In this document: positions 33,089 to 43,819 of the stretch, piece after piece
How the letters are laid out: the number at the start of each line of letters is the position of its first letter
How positions within the stretch are numbered: the stretch's first letter is position 1
Assembly: GCA_015075545.1 (NCBI GenBank)
Contig: JABTUC010000005.1
Coordinates: 124,001-188,000 of the forward strand
Reading direction: 5' to 3'
DNA: 64,000 nucleotides
From: Ideonella sp.
GTDB lineage: Bacteria; Pseudomonadota; Gammaproteobacteria; Burkholderiales; Burkholderiaceae_C
Program-made: the position numbers and the translations under genes
The notes under the pieces: model-generated
Database searches by the model: none
Told to the model about the DNA's origin: nothing
What the model saw: only the letters and a program-made list of their open reading frames with translations

Positions 33089-33712
33089 TCAGGCGCTGCT
33101 GACGAGGACCCTGCGGCGCACCCACGCGGTCGACGAGAGGGTATCGACCATGAAGCGCGCGACGTCGGCGCGCGCGATCTTCGGGAAACCCGTGAGCGCG
33201 AGCGTCTCGCCGGCACGGCAGGCGCCCTGCGCTGGGGCGTTGGTCAGCAGCGGCGGGTAGACCAGGGTCCAGTCGAGCGAACTCGCGACGACGATCGCTT
33301 CACCGGCGGCCTTGTCGCGGAAGATCGTGCCCAGCAGCAGCCGGTACATCAGGCGCGGCAGAAGCGGTGCCTGCGCGCGCGTGCCGCCGACGCCGAGCGC
33401 CGACAGCACGACGAGCCGGCGCGCGCCCGCCGCCTGCATCGCGGGTACGATCGCGCCGAGGCTGCGCTCGAGCAGGTGCGGCGATTCGTGCGCGCTGCGC
33501 ACGCCCAATGCACAGATCACGGCCTCGTGCCCTGCCACCGCCGCGCCGACCGCGCCGGCGTCGAGCGCGTCGCCGCATGCCACGGCAACGCCCTTCTGGA
33601 AAACCGTTGCCGCCCGACGCGCGAAGGCGGTGACGCGATGGCCGGCGGCCAGCGCGTCGGCCACGATGAGCCGCCCCGTGGGCCCGCTGGCGCCGAAGAC
33701 GAGCACCTTCAT
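33089..33712 (-). CDS. NAD(P)-binding atypical SDR (NmrA/BVR-like)
   Basis: 207 residues. The Rossmann motif V-F-G-A-S-G-P-T-G-R begins at residue 5; the fold continues through A-V-I-C-A-L-G and L-V-V-L-S-A-L-G-V, with the Y-P-P-L-L-T-N block of atypical SDRs. It lacks a classical Y-x-x-x-K. It may be a redox sensor or an isomerase-like epimerase; substrate unknown. Its start overlaps the stop of the upstream membrane-protein gene. Confidence 0.85.
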   Translation of the reverse strand: MKVLVFGASGPTGRLIVADALAAGHRVTAFARRAATVFQKGVAVACGDALDAGAVGAAVAGHEAVICALGVRSAHESPHLLERSLGAIVPAMQAAGARRLVVLSALGVGGTRAQAPLLPRLMYRLLLGTIFRDKAAGEAIVVASSLDWTLVYPPLLTNAPAQGACRAGETLALTGFPKIARADVARFMVDTLSSTAWVRRRVLVSSA

Positions 33713-34371
33713 GCGGCCGCGACCCGAGGCTGGCGGTGCTGATCGATCCAGTAGGCCCACAGCACGAGGAGCCACTGCGCCTGCCCGACCCAGGCGATCG
33801 CTGCCACGCTCGGCGGCGGCTGCCCGAGGAAGTTGCCGGCCTGGATGGCGAGCAGCAGCGCCAACAGCGCCCACATCCCCCAGCGACCGATGGCGTCGCG
33901 GGCCCGCGTGGCGCTGGCGTAGAGCCACACTCCCGCGCCGAAGACCGACAGCTCCGCGGCAACGCTCAGTGGCAACGAGTTCCACAGCCCGAGGCCGACG
34001 CGCTCGCTCGTGAACGGCGTGAGCGGCAGGTCGGGGCGGTGCATCAGCGCATCGAGCCCCCAGTGGCTGAGCACCAGCAGCGCGATCACGATCGCCCCGC
34101 GCCACGACCGGCGCAGGCCGTAGAACGCCAGGGCCACCAGCAGTGCCCAGCCGGCGGCGGCGAGCAGCGAGTGCGAAACCGGATAGTGCTCGAAGTCGAG
34201 CGGCGTGACGGCGGTGTTGCCCGGCGCGATCGCCACCCGCTCTACGCCGAGCAGAAGCAATGTCGGCCAGAGCAGGTCGAGGAACTGTGCCGCCAGAAAC
34301 AGCGAACCCAGGCTGACGCGAGGCGCCACGCGCTTGGCTGCCAGACCCACACCGAAGTGCCCGATGAACAC
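33709..34371 (-). CDS. Integral membrane metal-dependent hydrolase-like protein (YdjM/DUF457-type)
   Basis: 220 residues with about five membrane segments. Conserved His/Asp residues lie in F-I-G-H-F-G, F-E-H-Y-P-V-S-H-S and L-S-H-W-G-L-D-A-L-M-H-R-P-D, the pattern of LexA-binding, membrane-bound putative hydrolases. Enzymatic activity is not proven for the family. Coupled to the downstream SDR by ATGA. Confidence 0.8.
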   Translation of the reverse strand: MFIGHFGVGLAAKRVAPRVSLGSLFLAAQFLDLLWPTLLLLGVERVAIAPGNTAVTPLDFEHYPVSHSLLAAAGWALLVALAFYGLRRSWRGAIVIALLVLSHWGLDALMHRPDLPLTPFTSERVGLGLWNSLPLSVAAELSVFGAGVWLYASATRARDAIGRWGMWALLALLLAIQAGNFLGQPPPSVAAIAWVGQAQWLLVLWAYWIDQHRQPRVAAA

Positions 34372-34402
34372 GGGCGCGAGTCTACCGACCCGCGCAGTGC
34401 GC

Positions 34403-36439
34403 TTACCGGCACCCTGGCTCGGTATTGCGGCTGGTCCAGAACGTGTACTCCTTGCAGTCGTCGGTCGACGGCGGTCGATACGCGGGCACCGGCTCAGCCA
34501 CCGGTGGCAGGGTTCTCAGATACGCGACGATCGCGCGGATGTCCTCCTCGTCCCAGTTGGAGAAGTGATCCCAGGGCATGCCCTGCCAGTAGAGTGGGCG
34601 CCCGTTGCGGCTGACGCCGCTGCGGATCGCGCGCGCGATCTGCTCGTCGCTCCACGCACCGAGGCCCGCCTTGACATCCGACGAGATGTTCGGCGTGTAG
34701 ATCGTGCCCAGGCCGCCGCTCAGCTTTGAGCCGCCCGCGCCAACGTTGGTGTGGCAGTAGGCGCACGAGGCCACGCTGAAGAGGTAGCGGCCACGTTGCA
34801 CCAATGCGGCGCGCTCGCGCGGCAGGCCCGACACGTCGGGTCTCGGAATCGAGCCCGCGGCGCCTTGCGCGATCCGCTCGGGCGGCAAGAAACCCAGCGC
34901 CGGTGTCTCGTAGACCGCCCAGCCGACGAGCGCAGCCGCGGGCAGCACCACGATCGCGGCGGCCGCACCGACCCAGCCGAGCGCCGATTGCGGCAGCCGC
35001 CGGCCGCGCGGGGCCGCCAGCGCGAAAGCCACGATACCCAGCGCAAGCACGACCCACTGCGCGGCGACGAGCGCGTCCTGCACGCGGTCGGGCGACAGCC
35101 CCGAGGTGTGCGCGAAGCTGCCCGGGGCGTAGGTGAGCACCGGCGGCCGGGCGATGAGCACATCGCCGCCGCGCAGCTTGGCCCACAGCGTCTCGACGAC
35201 GCCGTAGCCGAGCGCATGCGGAATTTCGTTGTGCACCGCCGGCAGCGTCTTCAGATAGTGCGCGATGGCGCGCGCGTCGTCGTCGGCCAGCGCGTGCAGG
35301 TACATCCACGGCATGCCCCAGAAGTTGAGCGTGCGGCCCGGCGCGCGGCCGTCTCGCAACGCCTCGACGATCTGCTGTTCGCTCCAGCGGCCGAGACCGG
35401 TGTCGGCGTCGGGCGTCAAGTTGCGGCTGATGAAGACGCCTTGCGGGAACGCGCCGACGCGCATGCCGCCGGCGAGGTAGCGGTCCTCGCGGTAAACGCC
35501 GTGCGGGCTGACCTCGGTGTGGCACAGGCCGCACATCTCGGCGCGCACGAGGTAGCGGCCCCGCTGCGCGAGGTCGCCCGCATGGCCCGGCCCCTCCAGG
35601 CGGCCGCCGGTTTCCCACGGCGCCTTGCGCGCGCTGGCGACGATGTAGTTGACGAGATCCCAGCGCTCGGCGGCGGTCGTGCTCTCGCCGTAGGCGGGCA
35701 TCGGCGCCGGCGCCAGACCGGTGGTCAGGCGCATCCAGATCGCGGCGGGCTCGGCGCCGGCACGAAAGGTCCACGGCGCCGTGAGGTCGCGGCTGACGAC
35801 CGGCTGGCCCTTCGCGTCCTGCAGCCACTGGCCGCCGCGCAGATCGCTGCCGTGGCAGCCCACACAGCCGGCCGACGCATACAGCGCCTTGCCGCGCGCC
35901 ACGCTCGCCGCATCGGGTGCCACGCGCGGCGGCACGATGATCGCGGCTGGCGCTGGCCGAGCGAACGACGGCGAGAAGGTCTTCACGTAGGCTGTCACCG
36001 CGCGCACGTCGTCGGCGTTCAGCACGTCGCGCCAGTACGGCATGCCGCTGGCGTGCAGGCCGTCGGCGATCACATGCTCGAGGTCGGCATCCGAGGGCGG
36101 CGTGCCGGCCGGCGTCGTCTTGTACTTGAAGGCGCCGGCGGTGAAGTCGCGCGGGCGCGGGATCATCGATGGCGCCGAGGCGCCGTTGCCGCGCCCGTCG
36201 GGGCCGTGGCAGATCGCGCAGTTCTCGAGATAGACCTTCTGCCCGCGGGTCGCGCTGGCCGGCACCGTGGACGACGGAGGCCACATCGCCTCGGCATACT
36301 GCTTCGGGTCGGGTGTCCAGATCGACGACGCGTGCTCGTAGCCGACGCGCACGTAGATCGAGCGCGCGGCGTCTAGCAGCAGCCACAGCACGAGCGTCGC
36401 CAGCAACACGCCGCGACGGGATCTGAACAGGGACATCAT
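34403..36439 (-). CDS. Membrane-anchored tetraheme cytochrome c
   Basis: 678 residues. One N-terminal membrane helix (8-26) is followed by three cytochrome c domains with C-A-I-C-H, C-V-G-C-H and C-G-L-C-H; two membrane helices (about 485-540) and then a fourth domain with C-A-Y-C-H. Domains three and four resemble each other (L-x-G-G/N-L-T-P-D or N-I-S-S-D followed by G-x-W-S-(E/D)-Q-Q-I and G-M-P-W), as in cytochrome subunits of periplasmic dehydrogenases. AGGAGG precedes the ATG at 36439. It probably shuttles electrons in the periplasm; no dehydrogenase partner is adjacent. Confidence 0.88.
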   Translation of the reverse strand: MMSLFRSRRGVLLATLVLWLLLDAARSIYVRVGYEHASSIWTPDPKQYAEAMWPPSSTVPASATRGQKVYLENCAICHGPDGRGNGASAPSMIPRPRDFTAGAFKYKTTPAGTPPSDADLEHVIADGLHASGMPYWRDVLNADDVRAVTAYVKTFSPSFARPAPAAIIVPPRVAPDAASVARGKALYASAGCVGCHGSDLRGGQWLQDAKGQPVVSRDLTAPWTFRAGAEPAAIWMRLTTGLAPAPMPAYGESTTAAERWDLVNYIVASARKAPWETGGRLEGPGHAGDLAQRGRYLVRAEMCGLCHTEVSPHGVYREDRYLAGGMRVGAFPQGVFISRNLTPDADTGLGRWSEQQIVEALRDGRAPGRTLNFWGMPWMYLHALADDDARAIAHYLKTLPAVHNEIPHALGYGVVETLWAKLRGGDVLIARPPVLTYAPGSFAHTSGLSPDRVQDALVAAQWVVLALGIVAFALAAPRGRRLPQSALGWVGAAAAIVVLPAAALVGWAVYETPALGFLPPERIAQGAAGSIPRPDVSGLPRERAALVQRGRYLFSVASCAYCHTNVGAGGSKLSGGLGTIYTPNISSDVKAGLGAWSDEQIARAIRSGVSRNGRPLYWQGMPWDHFSNWDEEDIRAIVAYLRTLPPVAEPVPAYRPPSTDDCKEYTFWTSRNTEPGCR

Positions 36440-36638
36440 CCGGCATCCTCCTGGGAAACGCGCGCCTTCGGCCGCACCGATGCCGGCGGCCGGCTTCGGT
36501 GCGGGCGCAGTCTCTGCGCGGGCCCGCGCCGGCGCCAGCGCCGCGCGACCAGTGGATCGCTGGCGGCGCGAAAAGTTGCAGGCGGCGAGCGAACGGCGCC
36601 GCGCGCCAGGCAACCGGCCCTGCGTCAGCGTGGCGGGC

Positions 36639-37208
36639 TCAACCCGCCAGCAGCTTGTTCACCAGCTCGGGCGTCGTCGCCGCGCCCACCTTGCGCATCA
36701 GCCGGGCGCGGTAGACGTCGACCGTGCGCGGGCTGATCGCCAGCTTCTTGCCGATCAGCTTGCTGGTCAGGCCCTCGATCAGCAGCGCGGCGATCTCGCG
36801 CTCGCGCGCGGTCAGCTCGAGCTTGAGCTTGCGCCGCGACGACAGATCCTCGAACGCCCAGATGCCGGCCTCGTGCGCGGCGTGCGGGTTGAGCGCGCGG
36901 CCCGACACGTGGCACCAGAACAGCTCGCCGGCGCGGCTGCCGGCGAGCCGCTTCATCACCCGGTCGTCGGCGTACCAGCCTTGCGCGTCGAGGCTGGCGA
37001 CGATGCGCTCGCCGGTGCGCTCGAACTCCTCGTGCGTCGGATACAGCACCTCGAACGAGCGGCCCACCAGCAGCGCGCGCGACGCGCCGAACATGTCGAG
37101 CAGGCGCTCGTTGCAGTCGACGATCTGGCGCTCGCGCGACAGCACCATGCCGATCGGCGCCAGCTCGAAGGCGGTGCGGTAGTCCAGATCGACCGTGCCC
37201 GTTCTCAT
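36639..37208 (-). CDS. PAS-LuxR transcriptional regulator
   Basis: 189 residues. PAS domain at about 10-120 (A-F-E-L-A-P-I-G-M-V-L-S, I-V-D-C-N-E-R-L), then a LuxR-type HTH (L-T-A-R-E-R-E-I-A-A-L-L through S-P-R-T-V-D-V-Y-R-A-R). This short one-component layout senses an unknown ligand via PAS. It lies 7 bases downstream of a PaaI-type thioesterase gene in the same direction, with scoAB divergent. The 199 bases between its stop and the cytochrome start hold no gene. Confidence 0.9.
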   Translation of the reverse strand: MRTGTVDLDYRTAFELAPIGMVLSRERQIVDCNERLLDMFGASRALLVGRSFEVLYPTHEEFERTGERIVASLDAQGWYADDRVMKRLAGSRAGELFWCHVSGRALNPHAAHEAGIWAFEDLSSRRKLKLELTAREREIAALLIEGLTSKLIGKKLAISPRTVDVYRARLMRKVGAATTPELVNKLLAG

Positions 37209-37215
37209 CGGGCAA

Positions 37216-37656
37216 TCACAGCAGCGCGTAGGTGGTGGTGGCGTGGGCCGCGAGCGCGCCCTTCGGGTCGGCCACTTCGATCTCGCCGAACACCAAGTTG
37301 CGCCCCTTGCGCAGCACGCGGGCGGTGACGCGCGCGCTGCCGGCGTCGCCGGCGATCGGCCGCAGGAACGAGGTCTGCAACTGCACGGTGGTCATCGGTC
37401 GGTAGCCGTCGGTCAGCGTGCAGATCGCCAGCGCCATCGCGGTGTCGGCCGCCGCCATCATCGACTGGCCGCACAGCATGCCGCCGCCGTGTACGTGCTG
37501 CGGCGTCACCGGCAGCGCGAGTTCCACCTCGCCGGGCAGCGCGTGATTGAGCTGCAGGCCCAGCGCGCGCACCCAGGCGGCGAAGGTGTCGCTCTCCAGC
37601 AGCGCGCGCAGCGCAGGCAGGTCGATGTCGACGTCGTCGAATCCGGAGAGCGCCAT
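37216..37656 (-). CDS. PaaI-type acyl-CoA thioesterase
   Basis: 146 residues, single hot-dog domain with H-V-H-G-G-G-M-L-C-G-Q-S and D-T-A-M-A in the active-site helix, as in PaaI/YdiI proteins. Its leader is divergent from scoA. It probably cleaves phenylacetyl-CoA-like or short acyl-CoA esters; proximity to a CoA-transferase suggests work in the same acyl-CoA pathway. No good ribosome site. Confidence 0.88.
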   Translation of the reverse strand: MALSGFDDVDIDLPALRALLESDTFAAWVRALGLQLNHALPGEVELALPVTPQHVHGGGMLCGQSMMAAADTAMALAICTLTDGYRPMTTVQLQTSFLRPIAGDAGSARVTARVLRKGRNLVFGEIEVADPKGALAAHATTTYALL

Positions 37657-37677
37657 TACGCGATTCTACGTAGCAGT

Positions 37678-37695
37678 TACTTAACGGCATAAGTA
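37678..37695. promoter_or_regulatory. Palindrome TACTTA-N6-TAAGTA in the paaI/scoA divergent promoter
   Basis: A perfect 6-6-6 inverted repeat in the 77-base divergent interval and an A/T-rich island in high-GC DNA. Symmetric sites of this size suit dimeric TetR-, MarR- or LuxR-type regulators; the PAS-LuxR gene two genes away is a candidate. Confidence 0.5.
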
Positions 37696-37733
37696 GTACG
37701 CTTGACGGCTCCCAGTTCCCGCAGGGGCCAACG

Positions 37734-38435
37734 ATGAAGAAGGTCTATCCGAGCGCGGCCGCGGCGCTCGACGGCGTCGCCCGCGACGGCATGCTGATCG
37801 CGGTGGGCGGCTTCGGCCTGTGCGGCATCCCCGAGGCACTGATCGAGGCGCTGAAGAACACCGGTGTCAAGAACCTGACCGCGATCTCCAACAACGCCGG
37901 TGTCGACGGCTTCGGCCTCGGCAAGCTGCTGCACACCCGCCAGATCAAGAAGATGATCTCGAGCTACGTCGGCGAGAACAAGGAGTTCGAGCGCCAGTTC
38001 CTGGCCCACGAACTCGAACTCGAGTTCACGCCGCAGGGCACGCTGGCCGAGAAGCTGCGCGCCGGCGGCGCCGGCATCCCCGCGTTCTTCACCCGTACCG
38101 GCGTGGGCACCATCGTCGCCGAGGGCAAGGAGACGCGCGACTTCGACGGCCACACCTACGTGATGGAGCGCTCGCTGGTGCCCGACCTGTCGCTGGTCAA
38201 GGCCTACATCGCCGACAAGAGCGGCAACCTGGTGTTCCGCAAGACCGCGCGCAACTTCAACCCCAACGTGGCGATGGCCGGCAAGGTGACCGTCGTCGAG
38301 GTCGAGAAGATCGTCGAGACCGGCGCGCTCGATCCCGACCAGGTGCACCTGCCCGGCATCTTCGTGCACCGCATCGTGCTCAACGACAAGCCCGAGAAGC
38401 GGATCGAGCAGCGCACCGTGCGGGCCAAGGCCTGA
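37734..38435 (+). CDS. scoA: 3-oxoacid CoA-transferase subunit A
   Basis: 233 residues. Alpha subunit of succinyl-CoA:3-ketoacid CoA-transferase. [11 protein letters not shown] (about 23-33) binds CoA, and F-F-T-R-T-G-V-G-T and G-H-T-Y-V-M-E are typical. AGGGG lies upstream. It activates acetoacetate by transfer from succinyl-CoA. The beta subunit follows after 19 bases. Confidence 0.95.
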   Translation: MKKVYPSAAAALDGVARDGMLIAVGGFGLCGIPEALIEALKNTGVKNLTAISNNAGVDGFGLGKLLHTRQIKKMISSYVGENKEFERQFLAHELELEFTPQGTLAEKLRAGGAGIPAFFTRTGVGTIVAEGKETRDFDGHTYVMERSLVPDLSLVKAYIADKSGNLVFRKTARNFNPNVAMAGKVTVVEVEKIVETGALDPDQVHLPGIFVHRIVLNDKPEKRIEQRTVRAKA

Positions 38436-38454
38436 ATTCGAGGAGCGAACGACC

Positions 38455-39093
38455 ATGGCATGGACCCGCGATGAAATGGCCGCCCGTGCGGCCAAGGAGC
38501 TGCGCGACGGCTACTACGTCAACCTCGGCATCGGCATGCCGACGCAGGTGGCCAACCACGTGCCCAAGGGCATGGAGGTGTGGCTGCAAAGCGAGAACGG
38601 TCTGCTCGGCATCGGGCCGTTCCCGACCGACGACGAGATCGACGCCGACCTCATCAACGCCGGCAAGCAGACGGTGACCACGCTGCCGGGATCGAGTTTC
38701 TTCAGCAGCGCCGACAGCTTCGGCATGATCCGCGGCGGCAAGATCAACCTGGCGATCCTCGGCGCCATGCAGGTCAGCGAGAAGGGCGACCTCGCCAACT
38801 GGATGATCCCCGGCAAGATGGTCAAGGGCATGGGCGGCGCGATGGATCTGGTGGCCGGTGTCGGCCGCGTCATCGTGTTGATGGACCACGTGGCCACCAA
38901 GAAGGACGGCTCCACCGATCTGAAGATCCTGCCCAAGTGCACGCTGCCGCTGACCGGCGTCGGGGTGGTCAGTCGCATCATCACCGACCTGGCGATCCTC
39001 GACGTCACGCCGCAGGGCCTGAAGGTGGTCGAGATGGCCCCCGGCATCACGCGCGCCGAACTGCAGAGCAAGACCGGGGTGACGCTGCAGTGA
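38455..39093 (+). CDS. scoB: 3-oxoacid CoA-transferase subunit B
   Basis: 212 residues. The catalytic Glu is in Q-S-E-N-G-L-L-G (about 46-53), which forms a glutamyl-CoA thioester; N-L-G-I-G-M-P-T precedes it. GAGGAG before the ATG. It works with the A subunit in ketone-body or polyhydroxybutyrate use. Confidence 0.95.
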   Translation: MAWTRDEMAARAAKELRDGYYVNLGIGMPTQVANHVPKGMEVWLQSENGLLGIGPFPTDDEIDADLINAGKQTVTTLPGSSFFSSADSFGMIRGGKINLAILGAMQVSEKGDLANWMIPGKMVKGMGGAMDLVAGVGRVIVLMDHVATKKDGSTDLKILPKCTLPLTGVGVVSRIITDLAILDVTPQGLKVVEMAPGITRAELQSKTGVTLQ

Positions 39094-39192
39094 TCCCGGG
39101 TCGTCGTGGCAGGCGCGCCGCCGGGTCGGGGCGCGCCGCCGCTGCGTAGCGTTCGCCCGGGCAGTGGGCGTCTGGCGGCAATCCGGCAAGCG

Positions 39193-40989
39193 GTGAGACG
39201 CGGCGCCTTGCGGGCAGCGGCCTTTGCGCTTGCGGCCACGCTGGCCGCATGTGCACCCGCGCCGCCGGCGGGCGCCGACAGCGGGTCGCTGCAGCCCGAG
39301 GCCCATTCGGGGTTCACGGCCAAGCGCCTGTGGCGCGGTCAGCACTTCGCGGTGGCCGCCGCCAACCCGCTGGCGGCCGAGGCCGGCTACCGGATGCTCG
39401 GGGCGGGCGGCAGCGCGATCGACGCCGCGGTGGCGGTGCAGATGGTGCTGACGCTGGTCGAGCCGCAGTCCAGCGGCATCGGCGGCGGCACCTTCATCCT
39501 GCATTGGGACGGCCGGCGGGTCGATGCCTTCGACGGCCGCGAGACGGCGCCCGCACAAGCCGACGAGCAGCTGTTCGTGCAGAGCGACGGCAAGCCGATG
39601 CCGTTCATGCGGGCGGTGGTCGGTGGGCGCTCGGTCGGCGTGCCGGGCACCTTGCGCGCGCTCGAGTTGGCGCATCAGCGCTACGGCAAGCTGCCGTGGG
39701 CGCGACTGTTCGAGCCGGCGATCGCGCTGGCGCAGCGCGGCTTCGCGATCAGTCCGCGCCTGCACCGGTTGCTCGACGTCGATCGCGCATTGCGGCAGCA
39801 GCCCGACGCCGCGGCGTTCTACTACGACGCCGACGGCCGGCCCTGGCCGGTGGGGCACCACCTGAGGAATCCGGCACTTGCGGCGGTGTTGAGCGAGATC
39901 GCGCAGCACGGCAGCGAGGCCTTCTATCGCGGGCCGATCGCGCACGACCTGGTGCGCCGCGTGCGCGAATCGGCCAACCCCGGCCGCCTCGGCGAAGCCG
40001 ATCTGGCGTCGTACCAGGCCCTGCGGCGCGAACCGCTGTGCGATGCCTGGCGGGCTTACCGCGTGTGCGGCTTTCCGCCGCCGTCGTCGGGGCACCTGAC
40101 GATGATGCAGATCCTGGGGATGCTGCAGCACACGCCGGCGGTGGCCTCGCCGCTGCACGACGGCGTGCCGTCGGCGCCCTGGCTGCATGTCTACACCGAG
40201 GCGGCGCGGCTTGCGTTTGCCGACCGCAACCGGTTCATCGCCGACCCCGCGTTCGTCACCGCGCCGGGCGGCCGCTGGGAGAGCCTGCTCGACGACGCCT
40301 ACCTGCGCGAGCGCGCAGCGCTGATCGGACCGAAGGCCATGCCCGATGCGCCCGCGGGTACGCCGGGCGCGAGCCGCAGCGCGTTCGCGCCGCAGCCCGA
40401 GCAGCCCGAGCACGGCACCAGCCACGTCTCGATCGTCGACGCGCAGGGCCGCGCGGTGGCGATGACGACGACCATCGAGTCGGCGTTCGGGTCACGGCTG
40501 CTCGCCGACGGCGGCACCGGCCTGCCCGGTGGCTACATGCTCAACAACGAACTCACCGACTTCTCGTTCGCGCCCGCCGCTGCCGACGGCCGTCCGATCG
40601 CCAACCGCGTGCAGCCGGGCAAGCGGCCGCGGTCGAGCATGACGCCGACGCTGGTGTTCGACCGCGGCGACGGCCGGCTGGTCGCCAGCGTGGGCTCGCC
40701 AGGTGGCGCGTTGATCATCCACTACACCGCCAAGGCGCTGATCGGCAGCCTCGAGTGGGGGCTCGACGCGCAGCAGGCGGTGGCACTGCCCAACTTCGGC
40801 AGCGTCGGCGGACCGGTGCTGCTCGAACGCCGACGCTTCCCGGCAGCCACCGTCGACGCCTTGCGCGCGCTCGGCCACCGCGTGGAGGAGCTCGACATGA
40901 CCAGCGGCATCGAACTGCTGCTGCGCACGCCAGCGGGCTGGTCTGGCGGCAGCGACCCGCGTCGCGAAGGCGCCGTGCTCGGTCGATGA
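39193..40989 (+). CDS. ggt: Gamma-glutamyltransferase, lipoprotein form
   Basis: 598 residues from a GTG at 39193, which gives a lipoprotein signal with L-A-A-C-A (about 18-22); a GTG at 39106 would add 29 residues and bury the signal, so it was rejected. Residues S-S-G-I-G-G-G-T-F and the autocleavage/catalytic Thr in E-H-G-T-S-H-V-S (about 415) define the Ntn-hydrolase, with G-S-P-G-G further on. It cleaves gamma-glutamyl peptides such as glutathione, presumably in the periplasm. The ribosome site is weak. Confidence 0.85.
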   Translation: MRRGALRAAAFALAATLAACAPAPPAGADSGSLQPEAHSGFTAKRLWRGQHFAVAAANPLAAEAGYRMLGAGGSAIDAAVAVQMVLTLVEPQSSGIGGGTFILHWDGRRVDAFDGRETAPAQADEQLFVQSDGKPMPFMRAVVGGRSVGVPGTLRALELAHQRYGKLPWARLFEPAIALAQRGFAISPRLHRLLDVDRALRQQPDAAAFYYDADGRPWPVGHHLRNPALAAVLSEIAQHGSEAFYRGPIAHDLVRRVRESANPGRLGEADLASYQALRREPLCDAWRAYRVCGFPPPSSGHLTMMQILGMLQHTPAVASPLHDGVPSAPWLHVYTEAARLAFADRNRFIADPAFVTAPGGRWESLLDDAYLRERAALIGPKAMPDAPAGTPGASRSAFAPQPEQPEHGTSHVSIVDAQGRAVAMTTTIESAFGSRLLADGGTGLPGGYMLNNELTDFSFAPAAADGRPIANRVQPGKRPRSSMTPTLVFDRGDGRLVASVGSPGGALIIHYTAKALIGSLEWGLDAQQAVALPNFGSVGGPVLLERRRFPAATVDALRALGHRVEELDMTSGIELLLRTPAGWSGGSDPRREGAVLGR

Positions 40990-41081
40990 AGGGCGGGCCG
41001 GCGGCGCACCCGGCCCTGGGCTGCGGGATTGCGATGGCCGACGGGCCGGCGCACCATGCCTGCCAATCGATCTTGCTTCCG

Positions 41082-41243
41082 ATGTCGCAGCCCGAATCGC
41101 CCGCACCCCGGCAGCCCGAGGGCCACGCTGCGCTGACGCGCGAGCAGAAGATCCAGTTGCTGCACGAGGAACTGGTCAAGCTCAACGCGCAGCTCGAATA
41201 CCTGCGGCTGATGCTGCGACTGCGCAAGCCCTGCGACGGCTGA
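41082..41243 (+). CDS. Small hypothetical protein (53 aa), short coiled coil
   Basis: 53 residues from ATG 41082. A Pro-rich N-terminus leads into an amphipathic helix with regular Leu spacing (L-L-H-E-E-L-V-K-L-N-A-Q-L-E-Y-L-R-L-M-L-R-L). Plausible from codon use and hydrophobic periodicity, but there is no clear ribosome site and the function is unknown. Confidence 0.5.
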   Translation: MSQPESPAPRQPEGHAALTREQKIQLLHEELVKLNAQLEYLRLMLRLRKPCDG

Positions 41244-41277
41244 GCGCGCGGCGCCCGTCGACCTGCGCGCCGGGTGC

Positions 41278-42003
<726 letters not shown>

Positions 42004-42067
42004 CACGAGGTGTCCCATGTGTCGTCGACGATTGTGGCGATGGCCGGTGATTTCGTTCACCCGCGTC

Positions 42068-43111
42068 TCATACCCCGCCGCGCAGTGCGCGAGCGCATTC
42101 GCTCACCAGCGCAGGCCCCTTGTAGATGAGCCCAGTGTAGATCTGCACCAGGTCGGCGCCGGCGCTGAGCTTGGCGCGCGCGTCGGCCCCCGAGAGCACG
42201 CCGCCGACGCCGACGATCGGCCGCTGGCTGCCCAGTGCGGCGCGCAGCGCGCGAATCACCCGGTTGCTCGGCTCGAACACCGGCGCGCCCGAGAGTCCAC
42301 CGGCCTCGTCGGCATGCCGCAGGCCCTGCACCGCGTTGCGCGTCACCGTGGTGTTGGTGGCGATCACGCCGTCGATACCGTGGCGCTCGACGGCCGCCGC
42401 GATCGCCCGCACCTGCATCTCGTCGAGGTCGGGGGCGACCTTCAGCAGCAACGGCACGGTGCGACGTTGCGCGCGGGCCAGCTTCTCGCGACGCGTCACC
42501 AGCGCCGCCAGCAGCGCGTCGAGCGCCGCATTGCCCTGCAGACTGCGCAGGTCCTTGGTGTTCGGGCTCGAGACGTTGACGGCCACGTAGTCGGCGTGGG
42601 GGTACACCGCGTCGAGCCCGAGCAGGTAGTCGTCGGCGGCGCGCTCGATCGGCGTGGCGGCGTTCTTGCCGATGTTCAGCCCGAGCACGCCGCCACGCTC
42701 GCGGAACGTGCGCGAGCGCTGCACGTGCGCGACGAACGCCGCCAGCCCGTCGTTGTTGAAGCCCATGCGGTTGATCAGCGCCTGCGCGCGCGGCAGGCGG
42801 AACAGCCGCGGCTTCGGGTTGCCCGGCTGCGCCTTGGGCGTCACGGTGCCGACCTCGACGAAGCCGAAGCCCATCGCGCCGAGGCCGTCGATGCAGCGGC
42901 CGTTCTTGTCGAGCCCGGCGGCCAGGCCGATGCGGTTGGGGAAACTCAGGCCGAGCAACTGCACCGGGTCGTCGATGCGCGGCTGCGACCACAGCCGCTG
43001 CAACGGCGTGCCCTGCAGCGCCGCGATCGCGTCGAGCGTCAGATCGTGAGCCTGCTCGGCATCGAGGCCGAACAGGAACGGGCGGGTCAGCGCATACGGA
43101 ACGAGCGGCAT
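42068..43111 (-). CDS. pyrD: Dihydroorotate dehydrogenase (quinone), class 2
   Basis: 347 residues. Membrane-associated flavoenzyme of pyrimidine synthesis using quinone. N-terminal helical extension, then [25 protein letters not shown] with the catalytic Ser, L-K-V-A-P-D-L and [13 protein letters not shown] binds FMN phosphate. Divergent from rpiA with a 45-base gap. No clear ribosome site. Confidence 0.96.
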   Translation of the reverse strand: MPLVPYALTRPFLFGLDAEQAHDLTLDAIAALQGTPLQRLWSQPRIDDPVQLLGLSFPNRIGLAAGLDKNGRCIDGLGAMGFGFVEVGTVTPKAQPGNPKPRLFRLPRAQALINRMGFNNDGLAAFVAHVQRSRTFRERGGVLGLNIGKNAATPIERAADDYLLGLDAVYPHADYVAVNVSSPNTKDLRSLQGNAALDALLAALVTRREKLARAQRRTVPLLLKVAPDLDEMQVRAIAAAVERHGIDGVIATNTTVTRNAVQGLRHADEAGGLSGAPVFEPSNRVIRALRAALGSQRPIVGVGGVLSGADARAKLSAGADLVQIYTGLIYKGPALVSECARALRGGV

Positions 43112-43156
43112 CGAACGAGCGGGATAATCGGCACCCGAGTCTCGCACGGCACACCG

Positions 43157-43819
43157 ATGACCCAGGACGAACTGAAAGCCCTCGTCGGCCGCGCCGCACT
43201 CGACCACGTGGTGCCGGGCAGCGTGGTCGGCGTCGGCACCGGCTCGACGGTGGACCGCTTCATCGACGCGCTGGCGACGATTGCGGCGCGCATCGCCGGC
43301 GCGGTGTCGAGTTCCGAGCGCAGCAGCGAGCGCCTGCGCGGCCACGGCATCCGCGTGCTCGACGCGGCGCAAGTCGAGCGCATCCCGGTGTACGTCGACG
43401 GTGCCGACGAGATCGATCCGCGTGGGTACATGATCAAGGGCGGCGGCGCGGCGCTGACGCGCGAGAAGATCGTGGCCGATCTGGCCGAACGCTTCGTGTG
43501 CATCGCCGACGAATCCAAGCGCGTCGACGTGCTGGGGCGCTTCGCGCTGCCGGTCGAAGTGATTCCGATGGCGGCGGCGCAGGTGGCGCGCCGTTTCGCG
43601 GCGGCCTACGGCGGCCAGGCGCGCCTGCGCGAGGGCGTGCGCACCGACAACGGCCAGTGCATTCTCGACGTGCACGGCCTGCGCATCGCCGACCCGCTGG
43701 CGATGGAGACCGAGGTCAACCAGTGGCCGGGCGTCGTCACGGTCGGCCTGTTCGCGCGCCACAAGGCGAGCCTGTGCCTGCTCGGCACGGCGCAGGGCGT
43801 GGTGACGCTGCGCTACTGA
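43157..43819 (+). CDS. rpiA: Ribose-5-phosphate isomerase A
   Basis: 220 residues. [12 protein letters not shown] at about 25-36, Y-V-D-G-A-D-E-I-D and [10 protein letters not shown] (catalytic Glu) are the family motifs. Interconverts ribose-5- and ribulose-5-phosphate in the pentose phosphate pathway. Its last 7 bases overlap the end of mnmC in convergent orientation. Confidence 0.96.
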   Translation: MTQDELKALVGRAALDHVVPGSVVGVGTGSTVDRFIDALATIAARIAGAVSSSERSSERLRGHGIRVLDAAQVERIPVYVDGADEIDPRGYMIKGGGAALTREKIVADLAERFVCIADESKRVDVLGRFALPVEVIPMAAAQVARRFAAAYGGQARLREGVRTDNGQCILDVHGLRIADPLAMETEVNQWPGVVTVGLFARHKASLCLLGTAQGVVTLRY

